From NCBI RefSeq assembly GCF_025717045.1, contig NZ_JAOVZN010000002.1, forward strand, positions 242,030 through 306,029: a stretch of 64,000 nucleotides of DNA. Reading direction: 5' to 3'. Each line of letters starts with the position of its first letter. Positions within the stretch are counted from its first letter, which is position 1. The stretch is from Flavobacterium sp. SH_e (GTDB lineage Bacteria > Bacteroidota > Bacteroidia > Flavobacteriales > Flavobacteriaceae). Shown here one piece after another: positions 33,472 through 42,819 of the stretch. The notes beneath the pieces are model-generated. The model made no database searches. It worked only from the letters and a program-made list of their open reading frames with translations, and was not told the DNA's origin. The position numbers and the translations under genes were made by a program.

Positions 33472-35412
33472 ATGTCGAGTATTATTCAATTGCTTCCTGA
33501 TCACGTTGCTAACCAAATTGCTGCTGGAGAAGTGGTTCAAAGACCAGCTTCAGTTGTAAAAGAGTTGTTAGAAAATGCTGTTGATGCAAAAGCAACTGAT
33601 ATTAAATTGATAATAAAAGATGCAGGTAAATCTTTAGTCCAAGTTATCGATAATGGCGTTGGAATGACCGTTACAGATGCACGTTTGTGTTTTGCTCGTC
33701 ATGCAACTTCAAAAATCCGTCTGGCAGAAGATTTGTTTTCACTTGGAACAAAAGGTTTCCGCGGGGAGGCTTTGGCTTCTATTGCTGCGATCGCACATAT
33801 GGAGCTGAAAACTAAACAAGATCAGGACGAGCTTGGAACGCATATTATAATCGAAGGAAGTAAATTTGTTTCGCAGGAAGTGGCGGTTTTGCCAAAAGGA
33901 ACTTCGTTTGCGGTTAAAAACTTATTTTTTAATATTCCTGCTCGCCGTAATTTCTTAAAATCTGATACAGTTGAATTTCGTCATGTAATGGATGAATTTC
34001 AGCGTGTGGCATTAGCACATCCAAATATTCATTTTAGTTTTTATCACAACGGAAGTGAATTATATAATCTTCCAGCAGCAGGTTACCGTCAGAGAATTGT
34101 GGGTATCATGTCTGGGAAAACAAATGAAAAACTAGTTCCTGTAAACGAGGATACTGAAATTATAAATATTCAGGGTTTTGTTTGTAAGCCTGAATTTGCT
34201 AAGAAAAATAGGGGAGAACAGTTCTTTTTTGTAAATGATCGTTTTATTAAAAGCGGTTATTTGCATCACGCAGTAATGTCTGCTTATGATGGATTGCTAA
34301 AAGATGGCTCTCAGCCAAGTTATTTCTTGTATCTTCAAGTTCCGCCAAATACCATCGATATCAATATACATCCAACTAAAACGGAAATTAAGTTTGATGA
34401 TGAGCAAGCATTATATGCTATTTTAAGAGCTTCGATTAAACATAGTTTAGGACAATTTAACGTTGCGCCCGTTTTAGATTTTGATCGTGATTCAAACTTA
34501 GATACACCATATCATTATAAAGATATGGAAGCGGAGGTGCCTACGATTCAGGTTGATGGGACTTTTAATCCGTTTACAGATGATAAAACGAATCAGCATT
34601 ATAGCAAAGCTAGTTCTGGATCGTCATCGAGTTATAGTTCAGGTTCGTCATCTTCTGGGTCTGGTTCATCTTACTCAGGTTCGTCTTATTCGGGTTATTC
34701 TAAAAGAGTAGAACCAACTGCAAGCTGGGAAAGTTTATATGTTGGCTTAGATACCGAAAATCCGGAAAGTATAGAAAGTTCGCCTTTTACATTCGAAAAT
34801 GAAGAAGTAACCTCTTCTTTATTCAATGATGATGAGGTGGAACAAGCAACTCAAAAGACGTATCAAATTCATAAAAAATATATTGTTTCGCCTATAAAAT
34901 CAGGAATGGTTATTGTAGATCAGCAGCGTGCGCATCAACGTATTTTGTACGAACAGTTTTTGCTTAATATGACCGTAAATCAAGCAGCAAGTCAGCAATT
35001 GCTTTTTCCTTTGGATTTGTTTTATTCGGCATCCGAAATGAAGTTAATTGAAGAATTAAAACCTTCATTAGCAACAACAGGGTTTGTTTTTGACGAAAGT
35101 AAAATAGATCACGTTGTGATTTCAGGAATTCCGGTAAACATTACAGAAAGTGAAGTTCCTCTAGTGATTGAACAATTGTTGAGTGATTTGCAAGACGGAA
35201 TTCCAGCGAACAGTTACAGTCAAAATGATACAATTGCCAAATCGATGGCCAAAAGTTTAGCGGTTAAAACGGGATCTTATTTAACCGAGAAAGAACAAGA
35301 TAATTTGGTAAATGGTTTGTTTGCCTGTAAAGATCCAAATATTTCACCTTTTCAAAAACCTACTTTTATCACGATGCGTGTGGAAGATATAGATAAAAAA
35401 TTTGCTTTATGA
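33472..35412 (+). CDS. mutL: DNA mismatch repair protein MutL (endonuclease motifs altered)
   Basis: This 646-residue protein has the GHKL ATPase domain (about 1-330) with IAAGEVVQRPASVVKELLEN, VIDNGVGM, RHATSKI and TKGFRGEALASIA. A Ser/Gly-rich linker (about 380-410) and the C-terminal dimerisation domain (about 460-640) follow. In endonuclease-type MutL the C-terminal domain carries DQHAxxExxxxE and a CPHGRP-type motif. Here the first reads DQQRAHQRILYE (from Asp483) and the second SPFQKPTF, so the catalytic metal ligands are largely missing. The rhomboid gene overlaps its stop by 4 bp. Confidence 0.95.
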   Translation: MSSIIQLLPDHVANQIAAGEVVQRPASVVKELLENAVDAKATDIKLIIKDAGKSLVQVIDNGVGMTVTDARLCFARHATSKIRLAEDLFSLGTKGFRGEALASIAAIAHMELKTKQDQDELGTHIIIEGSKFVSQEVAVLPKGTSFAVKNLFFNIPARRNFLKSDTVEFRHVMDEFQRVALAHPNIHFSFYHNGSELYNLPAAGYRQRIVGIMSGKTNEKLVPVNEDTEIINIQGFVCKPEFAKKNRGEQFFFVNDRFIKSGYLHHAVMSAYDGLLKDGSQPSYFLYLQVPPNTIDINIHPTKTEIKFDDEQALYAILRASIKHSLGQFNVAPVLDFDRDSNLDTPYHYKDMEAEVPTIQVDGTFNPFTDDKTNQHYSKASSGSSSSYSSGSSSSGSGSSYSGSSYSGYSKRVEPTASWESLYVGLDTENPESIESSPFTFENEEVTSSLFNDDEVEQATQKTYQIHKKYIVSPIKSGMVIVDQQRAHQRILYEQFLLNMTVNQAASQQLLFPLDLFYSASEMKLIEELKPSLATTGFVFDESKIDHVVISGIPVNITESEVPLVIEQLLSDLQDGIPANSYSQNDTIAKSMAKSLAVKTGSYLTEKEQDNLVNGLFACKDPNISPFQKPTFITMRVEDIDKKFAL

Positions 35413-36221
35413 TGAATATTACGCCAGTAGTTAAACAACTGCTAATTATTAATATTATATTTTTTATTGGTTCTCAGCTGGTACCAGTTTCGTATGATTA
35501 TTTAATGATGTATTATCCAGAGAGTGATAATTTTAGAATGTGGCAGATCATTACCCATATGTTTATGCACGCACCATTGCCTAATTTTGCTCATATTTTA
35601 TTTAATATGTTTGCATTATATAGCTTTGGTTCTGCATTAGAGCATTTTTGGGGAGGAAAAAAATTCTTATTTTTCTATATTTCATGTGGATTAGGCGCGG
35701 CGTTGCTTCATACCGGTGTGAATTATTTACAGTTGCAATCTCTTCTAAGTTCTATATCTGATCTGAATTTATCTAAATCAGAACTTCATTTGATTTTAAA
35801 TGCTGATTATACTTCTCTATTTGATTCTAGCGGAAAAATGATTCAAGGAGAAGTTTCGAATATTTTAAATAAAGCACATTGCACGCAAGAGCAATTTAAT
35901 TCTTTGGCTCAGGCAAGTTCAGTAGTGCAATCACCTGTTTTAGGGGCTTCTGGAGCAATTTATGGCTTACTGACAGCTTTTGCGTTTATGTTTCCAAACG
36001 CACAGCTTGCTTTGTTATTTATTCCTGTTCCAATTAAAGCAAAATATTTTGTTCCAGGCATTTTAGCAATTGACTTATTTTTAGGATTTAAAGGAAGCTC
36101 TTTGTTTGGTAGCGGTGGAACTGGAATTGCGCATTTTGCCCATGTTGGTGGTGCAATTGCAGGTTTTTTAATGATGCTTTACTGGAAAAAAAATCAGTTT
36201 AATAACAATCGTTGGAATTAA
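35409..36221 (+). CDS. Rhomboid-family intramembrane serine protease (first)
   Basis: This 270-residue, six-helix protein has the catalytic Ser in LGASGAIYGLLTA (about residue 181) and the catalytic His in AHFAHVGGAIAGF (about 240), plus the conserved HILFNMFALYSFG. A polar insert of about 65 residues between helices 3 and 4 (about 110-170) is unusual for the core fold. The start is ATGATG at 35409; the mutL stop (TGA) overlaps it, so translation is coupled. Two rhomboids in a row after mutL are typical of flavobacteria. Confidence 0.92.
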   Translation: MMNITPVVKQLLIINIIFFIGSQLVPVSYDYLMMYYPESDNFRMWQIITHMFMHAPLPNFAHILFNMFALYSFGSALEHFWGGKKFLFFYISCGLGAALLHTGVNYLQLQSLLSSISDLNLSKSELHLILNADYTSLFDSSGKMIQGEVSNILNKAHCTQEQFNSLAQASSVVQSPVLGASGAIYGLLTAFAFMFPNAQLALLFIPVPIKAKYFVPGILAIDLFLGFKGSSLFGSGGTGIAHFAHVGGAIAGFLMMLYWKKNQFNNNRWN

Positions 36222-36264
36222 TTTTTAACTTTAAAGTACGAATTCTAAAACAAAAAAAGTTTCT

Positions 36265-37128
36265 ATGAATATTCTAGACGATTTAAAATTACAGTATAGA
36301 TTGGGAGGTATTGCTATGCGTGTTATGTATTGGAACATTGCATGTTTTATTGTGTCTCTTATTTTCTTCTATCAATTTTCAATTGGTCAGTTTGATTTTC
36401 CTAGTTGGATTGCTTTGTCATCCGATCCTCAGGTTTTCATGTTCAAACCGTGGACTCTTTTAACCTATGCTTTTTTTCATGACGGATTTTTTCATCTGTT
36501 ATTCAATATGATGGTTCTTAATTTTGCGAGTACATTGTTTCTGACCTATTTTACTCAAAAGCAATATTTAGGATTATATCTTTTAAGCGCTCTTTTTGCT
36601 GGAGTTGCTTTTGCATTAAGTTTTTATTTTTCTAATATTAGTGGATCTATTGTTGGTGCTTCGGCGGCTATTATGGCGATTTTAGTAGCAGCAACGACCT
36701 ATTCTCCGTTAATGGAAGTTCGACTATTTTTATTTGGAAATGTAAAACTTTGGCACATTACAGCAGTAATTATAATTTTAGATTTAATGCAGTTCCGTTT
36801 AGGAAATATGGGCGGACATATTTCGCATTTGGCTGGAGCATTCTTCGGATTTGCTTACATTAAATTACTTCAAAATGGTACCGATTTAAGTACCGTTGTT
36901 TCTAAAACCTTAGATTTCTTTGCAAATCTTTTTAGAAAATCCCCTACGACCCCATTTAGAAAAGTTCATAAAAATTACAAAAAACCTACAGAAAAAACGA
37001 CATCAAGAATTGTAACGAAAGACAAAACGCAACAACAAATTGATGAGATTTTAGACAAAATCAGCCAATCAGGATATGATTGTCTGACAAAAGAAGAAAA
37101 AGAGTTTTTATTTAAAGCTGGAAAATAA
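36265..37128 (+). CDS. Rhomboid-family intramembrane serine protease (second)
   Basis: This 287-residue protein has six membrane helices, HLLFNMMVLNFAS, the catalytic Ser in VGASAAIMAIL (about 132) and the catalytic His in GGHISHLAGAFFG (about 192). The active-site motif is GASA, not GASG. A basic C-terminal cytosolic tail (about 215-287) ends with a helix-turn pattern (QQQIDEILDKISQSGYDCL) found in many Bacteroidota rhomboids. It lies 43 bp after the first rhomboid and is probably in the same transcript. Confidence 0.92.
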   Translation: MNILDDLKLQYRLGGIAMRVMYWNIACFIVSLIFFYQFSIGQFDFPSWIALSSDPQVFMFKPWTLLTYAFFHDGFFHLLFNMMVLNFASTLFLTYFTQKQYLGLYLLSALFAGVAFALSFYFSNISGSIVGASAAIMAILVAATTYSPLMEVRLFLFGNVKLWHITAVIIILDLMQFRLGNMGGHISHLAGAFFGFAYIKLLQNGTDLSTVVSKTLDFFANLFRKSPTTPFRKVHKNYKKPTEKTTSRIVTKDKTQQQIDEILDKISQSGYDCLTKEEKEFLFKAGK

Positions 37129-37145
37129 ACTTGTAGGAGATAAAT

Positions 37146-38192
37146 ATGAAAAACCTTTCTTGGTTTAATAAAGTAATGTTCTTTTTGAACATAGTCCTAA
37201 CTGTGCTTACATTTAGCGTTTATGTTTTACCTTTTTTAGCACCTAAAAGTTTTCCGCTTTTATCGGTGCTTACTTTGTTTATGCCGGCCTTTTTTGTCGC
37301 AAATGGATTGTTCTTCGTTTATTGGGCTATTCAGTTTAAAAAACGCCTTATTTTGTCTGGTCTGGTTTTGCTGACAGGAATTACATTTATTAGTAAGTTT
37401 TACAAATTCTCTGCTAAAGAGTATGTAGAAGACGAAAAGGATTTTTCTGTAATGAGCTATAATGTCCGTCTTTTTAATGTTTTTAAATGGTTGGACCGAG
37501 ATGATATTCCGTCAAATATAAAAGCTTTCATAGACGAGAAAGATCCAGATATTTTATGTATCCAAGAATATTCAAATTCGGCGCATTTGGACTTAAAAGT
37601 ATATCCGCACCGTTATATTTTTATTGATGGAAAAAAAATCAAAACAGGACAAGCTATTTTTTCTAAATTTCCTATTATCGAGGAAGGAAATATTGTTTTT
37701 CCAAAATCAGATAATAATGTAGTTTATGCTGATATTAAGCGTGGAAAGGATGTTATACGTGTTTATAATATGCACTTGCAATCGATTAAGATTTCTCCTG
37801 ATGTAAGTGAAATATCAGATGATATTGATAATGTAAACCAAAAGAAATCACAACGTATTTATGGCAGAATCAGTAAAGGATTCGAGCAACAGCAAGAGCA
37901 GGCTGAGATTTTTAAGGAGCATATCAAAAAATGTAAAACTCCAATGATTATTTGCGGAGACATGAATAATAGCCCGTTTTCGTATGTTTATAGAAATATC
38001 AAAGGAAAACTAAAAGATGCTTTTGAAGAAGCTGGCGGAGGTTTTGGCGCAACTTATAAATTCAAATATTATCCAGCTAGAATTGACTACATTTTTACAG
38101 ATAGTAAAATGAAAGTAAAGCAATTTGAAAGTTTTTCTGATTTCGAAAACTCTGATCACTATCCGATTATGACAAGACTTTCTATGGAATGA
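37146..38192 (+). CDS. Endonuclease/exonuclease/phosphatase (EEP) family membrane protein
   Basis: This 348-residue protein has three N-terminal membrane helices (about 10-30, 38-62, 70-88) and an EEP domain (about 100-345). Catalytic signatures are visible: VMSYNVRLFN, ILCIQEYSN, a CGDMNNSP site, ARIDYIFTDS and NSDHYPIM. The domain would face the periplasm if the N-terminus is inside, suggesting a phosphodiesterase acting on envelope or extracellular substrates rather than DNA. It begins 17 bp after the second rhomboid. Confidence 0.9.
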   Translation: MKNLSWFNKVMFFLNIVLTVLTFSVYVLPFLAPKSFPLLSVLTLFMPAFFVANGLFFVYWAIQFKKRLILSGLVLLTGITFISKFYKFSAKEYVEDEKDFSVMSYNVRLFNVFKWLDRDDIPSNIKAFIDEKDPDILCIQEYSNSAHLDLKVYPHRYIFIDGKKIKTGQAIFSKFPIIEEGNIVFPKSDNNVVYADIKRGKDVIRVYNMHLQSIKISPDVSEISDDIDNVNQKKSQRIYGRISKGFEQQQEQAEIFKEHIKKCKTPMIICGDMNNSPFSYVYRNIKGKLKDAFEEAGGGFGATYKFKYYPARIDYIFTDSKMKVKQFESFSDFENSDHYPIMTRLSME

Positions 38193-38209
38193 TTTATTAG
38201 TCGAAAGTC

Positions 38210-38237
38210 AAAAGGCAAAAGTTAAAAGGCAAAAGTT
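38210..38237. repeat. Tandem repeat AAAAGGCAAAAGTT x2
   Basis: Two adjacent, identical 14-bp copies (38210-38223 and 38224-38237) are followed by a partial third (AAAAGTT). They occupy the convergent gap between the EEP gene and the WbqC-like gene, where no hairpin terminator is seen. Confidence 0.75.
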
Positions 38238-38288
38238 AAAAGTTAAGGTGATATGAGAATTCATACCTCATAACTTACAATTCATAAA

Positions 38289-38903
38289 TTATATGATTTT
38301 CTGTGTTTTTAAGTAATCAATAGCAAATTTTCCTTCGTTAAAAAGTAAGTCTAGAACACTTAAATTATTGATAAAACCATGTTTGTCATCAAAAACCTGA
38401 GTGTATTTTTCGAAAGAATTAGCGTCTTTTTTTCCATTTGCTAAATACCTGAAATCTACAAAGTCTTGTACTTCGTGAAAGTATTCAGTTGTTTTCCCGA
38501 ATTCGAATTTCATTCTAAGGCATTTTGTTACGGTGTCAAAAACTTCGAAATTAAGATCCATTAAAAAGTTGTGTTTTTTCTCGAAAATAGGCACGATATC
38601 GTCTTCAAAGTACTCAAAGAACGGAGAACTTCTATATGCGGCTTCTAATGATTTAAAATGCTGTTTCTGCCAATCAAATTCATTTTCGATCAAAATGTCT
38701 TTTGTCTTTTGATGAGCTGCTTTAGAATGTTTGACAGGTATATTTAATAATTGAATTCCGTTTGGACTATAGATATAGGTTCTGTTTCTATTAGTCTGTT
38801 TCTGGAAATTATCTTCCATTTCAAAAGTAATGCTGTCAGATTGTGCAATTACAGCAAAATGACTAATTGAAGGGAAATAAGTTGGAAGTATTAAGGAATT
38901 CAT
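38289..38903 (-). CDS. WbqC-like family protein
   Basis: This 204-residue protein matches the WbqC-like family: LPTYFPSISHFAVIAQSD at the start, then QKQTNRNRTYIYSPNG, KDILIENEFDWQKQHFKSLEAAY and SPFFEYFEDDI. Members occur in O-antigen clusters and in Bacteroidota next to signal peptidase. Function is unknown. The gene lies 95 bp after lepB with a strong inverted repeat between them, so it may be a separate unit. Confidence 0.88.
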   Translation of the reverse strand: MNSLILPTYFPSISHFAVIAQSDSITFEMEDNFQKQTNRNRTYIYSPNGIQLLNIPVKHSKAAHQKTKDILIENEFDWQKQHFKSLEAAYRSSPFFEYFEDDIVPIFEKKHNFLMDLNFEVFDTVTKCLRMKFEFGKTTEYFHEVQDFVDFRYLANGKKDANSFEKYTQVFDDKHGFINNLSVLDLLFNEGKFAIDYLKTQKII

Positions 38904-38924
38904 GATTTTAATTCTTGTTTAAAT

Positions 38925-38979
38925 GTTTCAGGTTTCAAGTTTCAAGTTTTGTGTGAACTTGGAACTTGAAACCTGAAAC
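38925..38979. repeat. 24-bp inverted repeat built from GTTTCAGGTTTCAAG words
   Basis: Left arm 38925-38948 and right arm 38956-38979 are complementary at 23 of 24 positions with a 7-nt loop. Within each arm TTTCAAG (or its complement) is repeated. The same GTTTCAGGTTT word reappears as an inverted pair at 48002-48125. The stem lies between lepB and the WbqC gene, followed on the plus strand by AAAAATAACTTTTTTTT. Confidence 0.75.
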
Positions 38980-38998
38980 AAAAATAACTTTTTTTTAA

Positions 38999-40552
38999 TT
39001 ATGCTTTATTTTCTCTTCTCTTTTTCCAGATAAAATCTCCTACGAAATAGATAGCAAGAAGTATTAAGAAGTATTTAAAGTAAGAGTGAGGCTGACCTTC
39101 ACCATCTACAGTTGTAAATACTCTGCTCCAACGAACTTTATTGATGCCTTTTCCGTTGGTATCCCAGCTCATCCAAATGAAGACTGGTTTTCCTACGATA
39201 TGATCTTCAGGAACGTATCCCCAATAACGGCTATCTTCAGAATTGTGACGGTTATCTCCCATCATCCAATAATAGTTTTGTTTGAAGGTGTATGTCGTTG
39301 TTGGTTTTCCGTTAATTAAAAACTTAGAGCCTTCTAATTTTAATGTATTTCCTTCGTAGTTTGTAATGATTTCTTTGTAGAAAGGAAGTGATTCATTTGT
39401 CAATGCAACCGTTTTTCCTGCTTGAGGAATATAAATTGGTCCCATGTTATCTTGGTTCCATTTGTTGATGTGAGGAAAAATAGCATTGTTATTTCCTTTA
39501 TCAACTTGTCTTATTACAGCAGTAACTCCAGGAGTGTTTTTAAATCTTTCAGCACCAGCTTCTGTCAATGCCCCTAAGAAAAGTGTATCTCTTTTTTCTG
39601 TTCTGAAACCTGCAGGATCTGTAATGTCTAGTTCTTTGAATAGACTTTCGAAATCAATAGAAGTTTTTCCGTCTAAAGCTACTAAATAAGAATATTGTGG
39701 TTTAGCTCTCTCTGGTAAAACTAATTTTTCCCCGTTAATGTAAACAAAACCGTCTTTTATTGATAAACTGTCTCCAGGAATACCAACGCATCTTTTAACG
39801 TAATTTGATTTTTTATCGATAGGTTTGATAACGCCTGGTCTTCCCTTTGGCTCAAAGAAATAATGAACTGTATCGACCGGCCAGTTGAAGACGACTATAT
39901 CACATCGATTTATTTTTTCGATTGCTGGCAGTCTAAAATATGGTAATTGTGGCCAGCTTAAATAAGATTTTCTTTTAGTTAAAGGTATAGAATCGTGAAC
40001 CATTGGTAAAGCTACCGTTGTCATAGGAACTCTAGGGCCGTAATTTATTTTGCTCACAAATAAGAAATCACCAATTAATAAAGATTTTTCTAAAGATGAT
40101 GTCGGGATTGTATAAGGCTGTACAACATAAGTGTGTACCAAAGTTGCTACAATAATAGCAAATAGCAAAGAACTAATAGTGTCAGCTGTTTTGTTTTCAG
40201 GAGTTAATTTACGGTCTTTATTATACTCTAATTTCTGAGTGTAATTTACAACATAGATGTAAAAACCGAGAGTGAAAAGACCTAAAATAGTATCTAAGGT
40301 TGATTTTTTACCAAAAGTTCTTAAAGTTTCTACCCATACAACCGGAAACATAATTAAGTTGATAATTGGAATAAAAAGCAACAAGGTCCACCAAGTAGGA
40401 CGCCCGATAATTTTCATTAATACGATTGAATTATATACCGGAATTGCTGCTTCCCAGCTTTTTCTTCCTGCTGCTTGATATAATTTCCAAGTTCCAAGGA
40501 AATGAATGATTTGAACAGCTAAGAAAAATACGAACCAAGAGTAAAGTGTCAT
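38999..40552 (-). CDS. lepB: Signal peptidase I, enlarged Bacteroidota form
   Basis: This enzyme cleaves signal peptides at the outer face of the inner membrane. At 517 residues it is far longer than E. coli LepB (324). Residues 1-115 form an extra membrane domain like DUF5684 (KLYQAAGRKSWEAAIPVYNS). The peptidase begins near residue 128 with a further helix. The catalytic Ser lies in IPTSSLEKSL, the Lys in KSNYVKRCVGIPGD, and the final box reads GDNRHNSEDSRYWG. A large insert (about 285-400) separates boxes, and one more membrane helix is near the C-terminus (about 492-508). It lies in the parA-to-WbqC cluster. Confidence 0.93.
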   Translation of the reverse strand: MTLYSWFVFFLAVQIIHFLGTWKLYQAAGRKSWEAAIPVYNSIVLMKIIGRPTWWTLLLFIPIINLIMFPVVWVETLRTFGKKSTLDTILGLFTLGFYIYVVNYTQKLEYNKDRKLTPENKTADTISSLLFAIIVATLVHTYVVQPYTIPTSSLEKSLLIGDFLFVSKINYGPRVPMTTVALPMVHDSIPLTKRKSYLSWPQLPYFRLPAIEKINRCDIVVFNWPVDTVHYFFEPKGRPGVIKPIDKKSNYVKRCVGIPGDSLSIKDGFVYINGEKLVLPERAKPQYSYLVALDGKTSIDFESLFKELDITDPAGFRTEKRDTLFLGALTEAGAERFKNTPGVTAVIRQVDKGNNNAIFPHINKWNQDNMGPIYIPQAGKTVALTNESLPFYKEIITNYEGNTLKLEGSKFLINGKPTTTYTFKQNYYWMMGDNRHNSEDSRYWGYVPEDHIVGKPVFIWMSWDTNGKGINKVRWSRVFTTVDGEGQPHSYFKYFLILLAIYFVGDFIWKKRRENKA

Positions 40553-40610
40553 AAATATTGTATTTTAAGTTTCAAATTCAGGATTTTAACAATCCAAAAC
40601 CTTATTCAAT

Positions 40611-41312
40611 TTATTGTAAGTTTAATACATCTTTCATTGAGAAAACCCCTTGCTTTCCAGCAAGCCATTCTGCAGCAATAACAGCACCAAGAGCAAAACC
40701 TTCGCGGTTGTGTGCGGTGTGTTTTATTTCGATACTGTCAATAGGAGAATCATAATTTACGGTGTGAGTTCCAGGAACTTCTCCAATTCTTTTTGCTTCA
40801 ATACGAATTTCGTTTGCTTTCGCATCTTCCATCGTCCAATTAGCATAATTGCTGTTTTGGATTACACCTTGAGCTAAAGAAATCGCAGTTCCGCTTGGAG
40901 CATCCAATTTGTGGATATGATGAATTTCTTCCATTGAAACTTTATAAGAATCAAATTGTCTCATAATTTTAGCTAAATATTCATTTAAGCCAAAGAAGAT
41001 ATTTACTCCTAAACTGAAGTTTGAACTAGAAATAAAACCTCCTTTTTTCTCATTGCAAAGCGCAATCATTTCATCATAATGTTCTAACCAACCAGTTGTT
41101 CCTGAAACTACAGGCACATTAGCATTGAAAGAAGCTGAAATATTACTTACCGCTGCTGATGGAACGCTAAAATCAATGGCAACATCAGCTGTTGAAAGTC
41201 CGTCATAGGTATTTAATTCATCTTTTCTTAAAACTATTTCATGACCTCTTTCTAAAGCAATTCTTTCGATTACTTTACCCATTTTTCCGTATCCTAAAAG
41301 CGCAATTTTCAT
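40611..41312 (-). CDS. dapB: 4-hydroxy-tetrahydrodipicolinate reductase
   Basis: This 233-residue enzyme reduces hydroxy-tetrahydrodipicolinate in lysine and diaminopimelate synthesis. It has the nucleotide motif LLGYGKMGKVIE, the segment TTGWLEHYDEM and the substrate and catalytic region EEIHHIHKLDAPSGTA. It is shorter than E. coli DapB (273), as is common in Bacteroidota. It lies between lepB and the DUF5683 gene with short gaps, consistent with one operon. Confidence 0.95.
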   Translation of the reverse strand: MKIALLGYGKMGKVIERIALERGHEIVLRKDELNTYDGLSTADVAIDFSVPSAAVSNISASFNANVPVVSGTTGWLEHYDEMIALCNEKKGGFISSSNFSLGVNIFFGLNEYLAKIMRQFDSYKVSMEEIHHIHKLDAPSGTAISLAQGVIQNSNYANWTMEDAKANEIRIEAKRIGEVPGTHTVNYDSPIDSIEIKHTAHNREGFALGAVIAAEWLAGKQGVFSMKDVLNLQ

Positions 41313-41351
41313 TATGATTTATTTTTGATTTTTTTTAATAAAACTGGTCTA

Positions 41352-41912
41352 TTAAAACTTATAATTAAAAGTTAGTCCGACATTTGGTTTAAATGTTACA
41401 TCGGAGGGGTAGATTTCTGGACGCATTGAAAGTCTTTCGTTTACGTTAAACTGTATCAAAGCCGCGTCGACATTGGCATCAATAATGTTTAAAACATAAA
41501 ATCCAACGACAAACAAAGCAGATAGATCTCTATTTCTTTGATAAAATTTCTGTCCAGCAATAAGTCGGTCATCATCAAGAAATTGATAATCATCATCGTT
41601 ATAGCCTTCTAGTCTTCTTTTGTAGGCATCACGATATTCGTGGTACTTTTTATTGTTGTCTATATAGAAATACAAACTTGTTCCGATTGCTCCATAGACC
41701 AACGGAATTTTCCAATATTTTTTATTGTATGCTTGGCCTAAACCTGGTAAAATAGCAGAATAAAAAGCTGCTTTTGCTGGTGTAAGCGGATCTATTTCTT
41801 GTAATGCAGTAGTGTCTTTTACGACCAAAACCGTGTCTTTTTTTACCTGGGCAAAAAGAGAAACGGTTCCTGTTAGAAAGAACAATAGACCAATGGGGAC
41901 AATTTTATTCAC
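41352..41912 (-). CDS. DUF5683 domain protein
   Basis: This 186-residue protein has a signal peptide (about 1-21) and the family core FYSAILPGLGQAYNKKYWK, then VYGAIGTSLYFYIDNNKKYH, YRDAYKRRLEGY and a further hydrophobic helix with DINVDAALIQFNV-like sequence near the end. The function is unknown; its constant position between parB and dapB in Bacteroidota suggests an envelope role tied to growth. Its start overlaps the parB stop by one base. Confidence 0.88.
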   Translation of the reverse strand: MNKIVPIGLLFFLTGTVSLFAQVKKDTVLVVKDTTALQEIDPLTPAKAAFYSAILPGLGQAYNKKYWKIPLVYGAIGTSLYFYIDNNKKYHEYRDAYKRRLEGYNDDDYQFLDDDRLIAGQKFYQRNRDLSALFVVGFYVLNIIDANVDAALIQFNVNERLSMRPEIYPSDVTFKPNVGLTFNYKF

Positions 41913-42814
41913 TATCCGTTTATTAATTTTATAATTCTGTTAAAGTCAGCTTCAGAATTAAATGGAATTGTAATTTTTCCTTTTCCGTTACCAGCGACTT
42001 TTATATCAACTTTTGAGCCAAAATAATCGTTGAAAGTGTTTTTCTGAGTTTCTCTAACAACAAATGCAGAATCAGCTTTTGGTTTTCCTTCTGCTTTTGG
42101 TTGCTGACCTTCATGGTAATTTTTAACTAAAGCCTCTGTTTCACGAACAGATAAGTTTTGGCTAACTATTTTTTGGTAAATATCAGTTTGAACGTCTAAA
42201 TCTTCAATGTTGATAATTGCTCTACCGTGTCCCATACTAATAAAACCATCACGAATACCTGTCTGAATAATCGGGTCTAATTTTAAAAGACGTAAGTAGT
42301 TGGCAATTGTCGAACGTTTTTTTCCAACTCTTTCACTCATTTGTTCTTGAGTTAATTGAATTTCATCGATCAAACGTTGGTATGATAAAGCAATCTCAAT
42401 TGGGTCTAAGTCATGACGTTGGATGTTTTCAACCAAAGCCATAACCAAAGATTCGTTGTCATTTGCAATACGAATATATGCAGGAACGTGTGTTAAGCCT
42501 ACTAATGTAGAGGCACGAAGACGACGTTCTCCAGAGATTAACTGGTATTTATTAAAATCTAATTTACGAACAGTAATAGGTTGAATTACCCCAAGTTCTT
42601 TAATAGAAGTGGCTAATTCGCGTAATGATTCTTCATTAAAATTGCTTCTAGGCTGAAACGGATTTATCTCGATCGCGCTTATTTCCAATTCAATGATATT
42701 TCCAACAACTTTGTCAGCATTTTTGTCTTCTACTGATTTAATGTCGTTTTCCGGATCTTTCAATAAGGCAGATAATCCTCTTCCTAAGGCTTGTTTTTTA
42801 ATTACTTTTGTCAT
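41912..42814 (-). CDS. parB: Chromosome partitioning protein ParB
   Basis: This 300-residue CTPase clamp binds parS and organises origin segregation. It starts with KKQALGRGLSALL. The N-terminal domain has EINPFQPRSNFNEESL, LISGERRLRAS and ALVENIQRHDLDPIE. A helix-turn-helix domain (QEQMSERVGKKRSTIANYL) follows, with a C-terminal dimer domain (about 250-300). No intact parS site is seen in the window. It starts 5 bp after parA and is co-transcribed. Confidence 0.95.
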   Translation of the reverse strand: MTKVIKKQALGRGLSALLKDPENDIKSVEDKNADKVVGNIIELEISAIEINPFQPRSNFNEESLRELATSIKELGVIQPITVRKLDFNKYQLISGERRLRASTLVGLTHVPAYIRIANDNESLVMALVENIQRHDLDPIEIALSYQRLIDEIQLTQEQMSERVGKKRSTIANYLRLLKLDPIIQTGIRDGFISMGHGRAIINIEDLDVQTDIYQKIVSQNLSVRETEALVKNYHEGQQPKAEGKPKADSAFVVRETQKNTFNDYFGSKVDIKVAGNGKGKITIPFNSEADFNRIIKLING

Positions 42815-42819
42815 AAAAA

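Noticed and set aside
34610..34702. Low-complexity TCA/TCT/GGT tract resembling a microsatellite
   Set aside because: It encodes the in-frame Ser/Gly linker of MutL, which is expected between its two domains.
42137..42150. parS-like half site TGTTTCACG inside parB
   Set aside because: Only the left half of the TGTTTCACGTGAAACA consensus is present; the right half mismatches at most positions and the bases encode conserved ParB residues.
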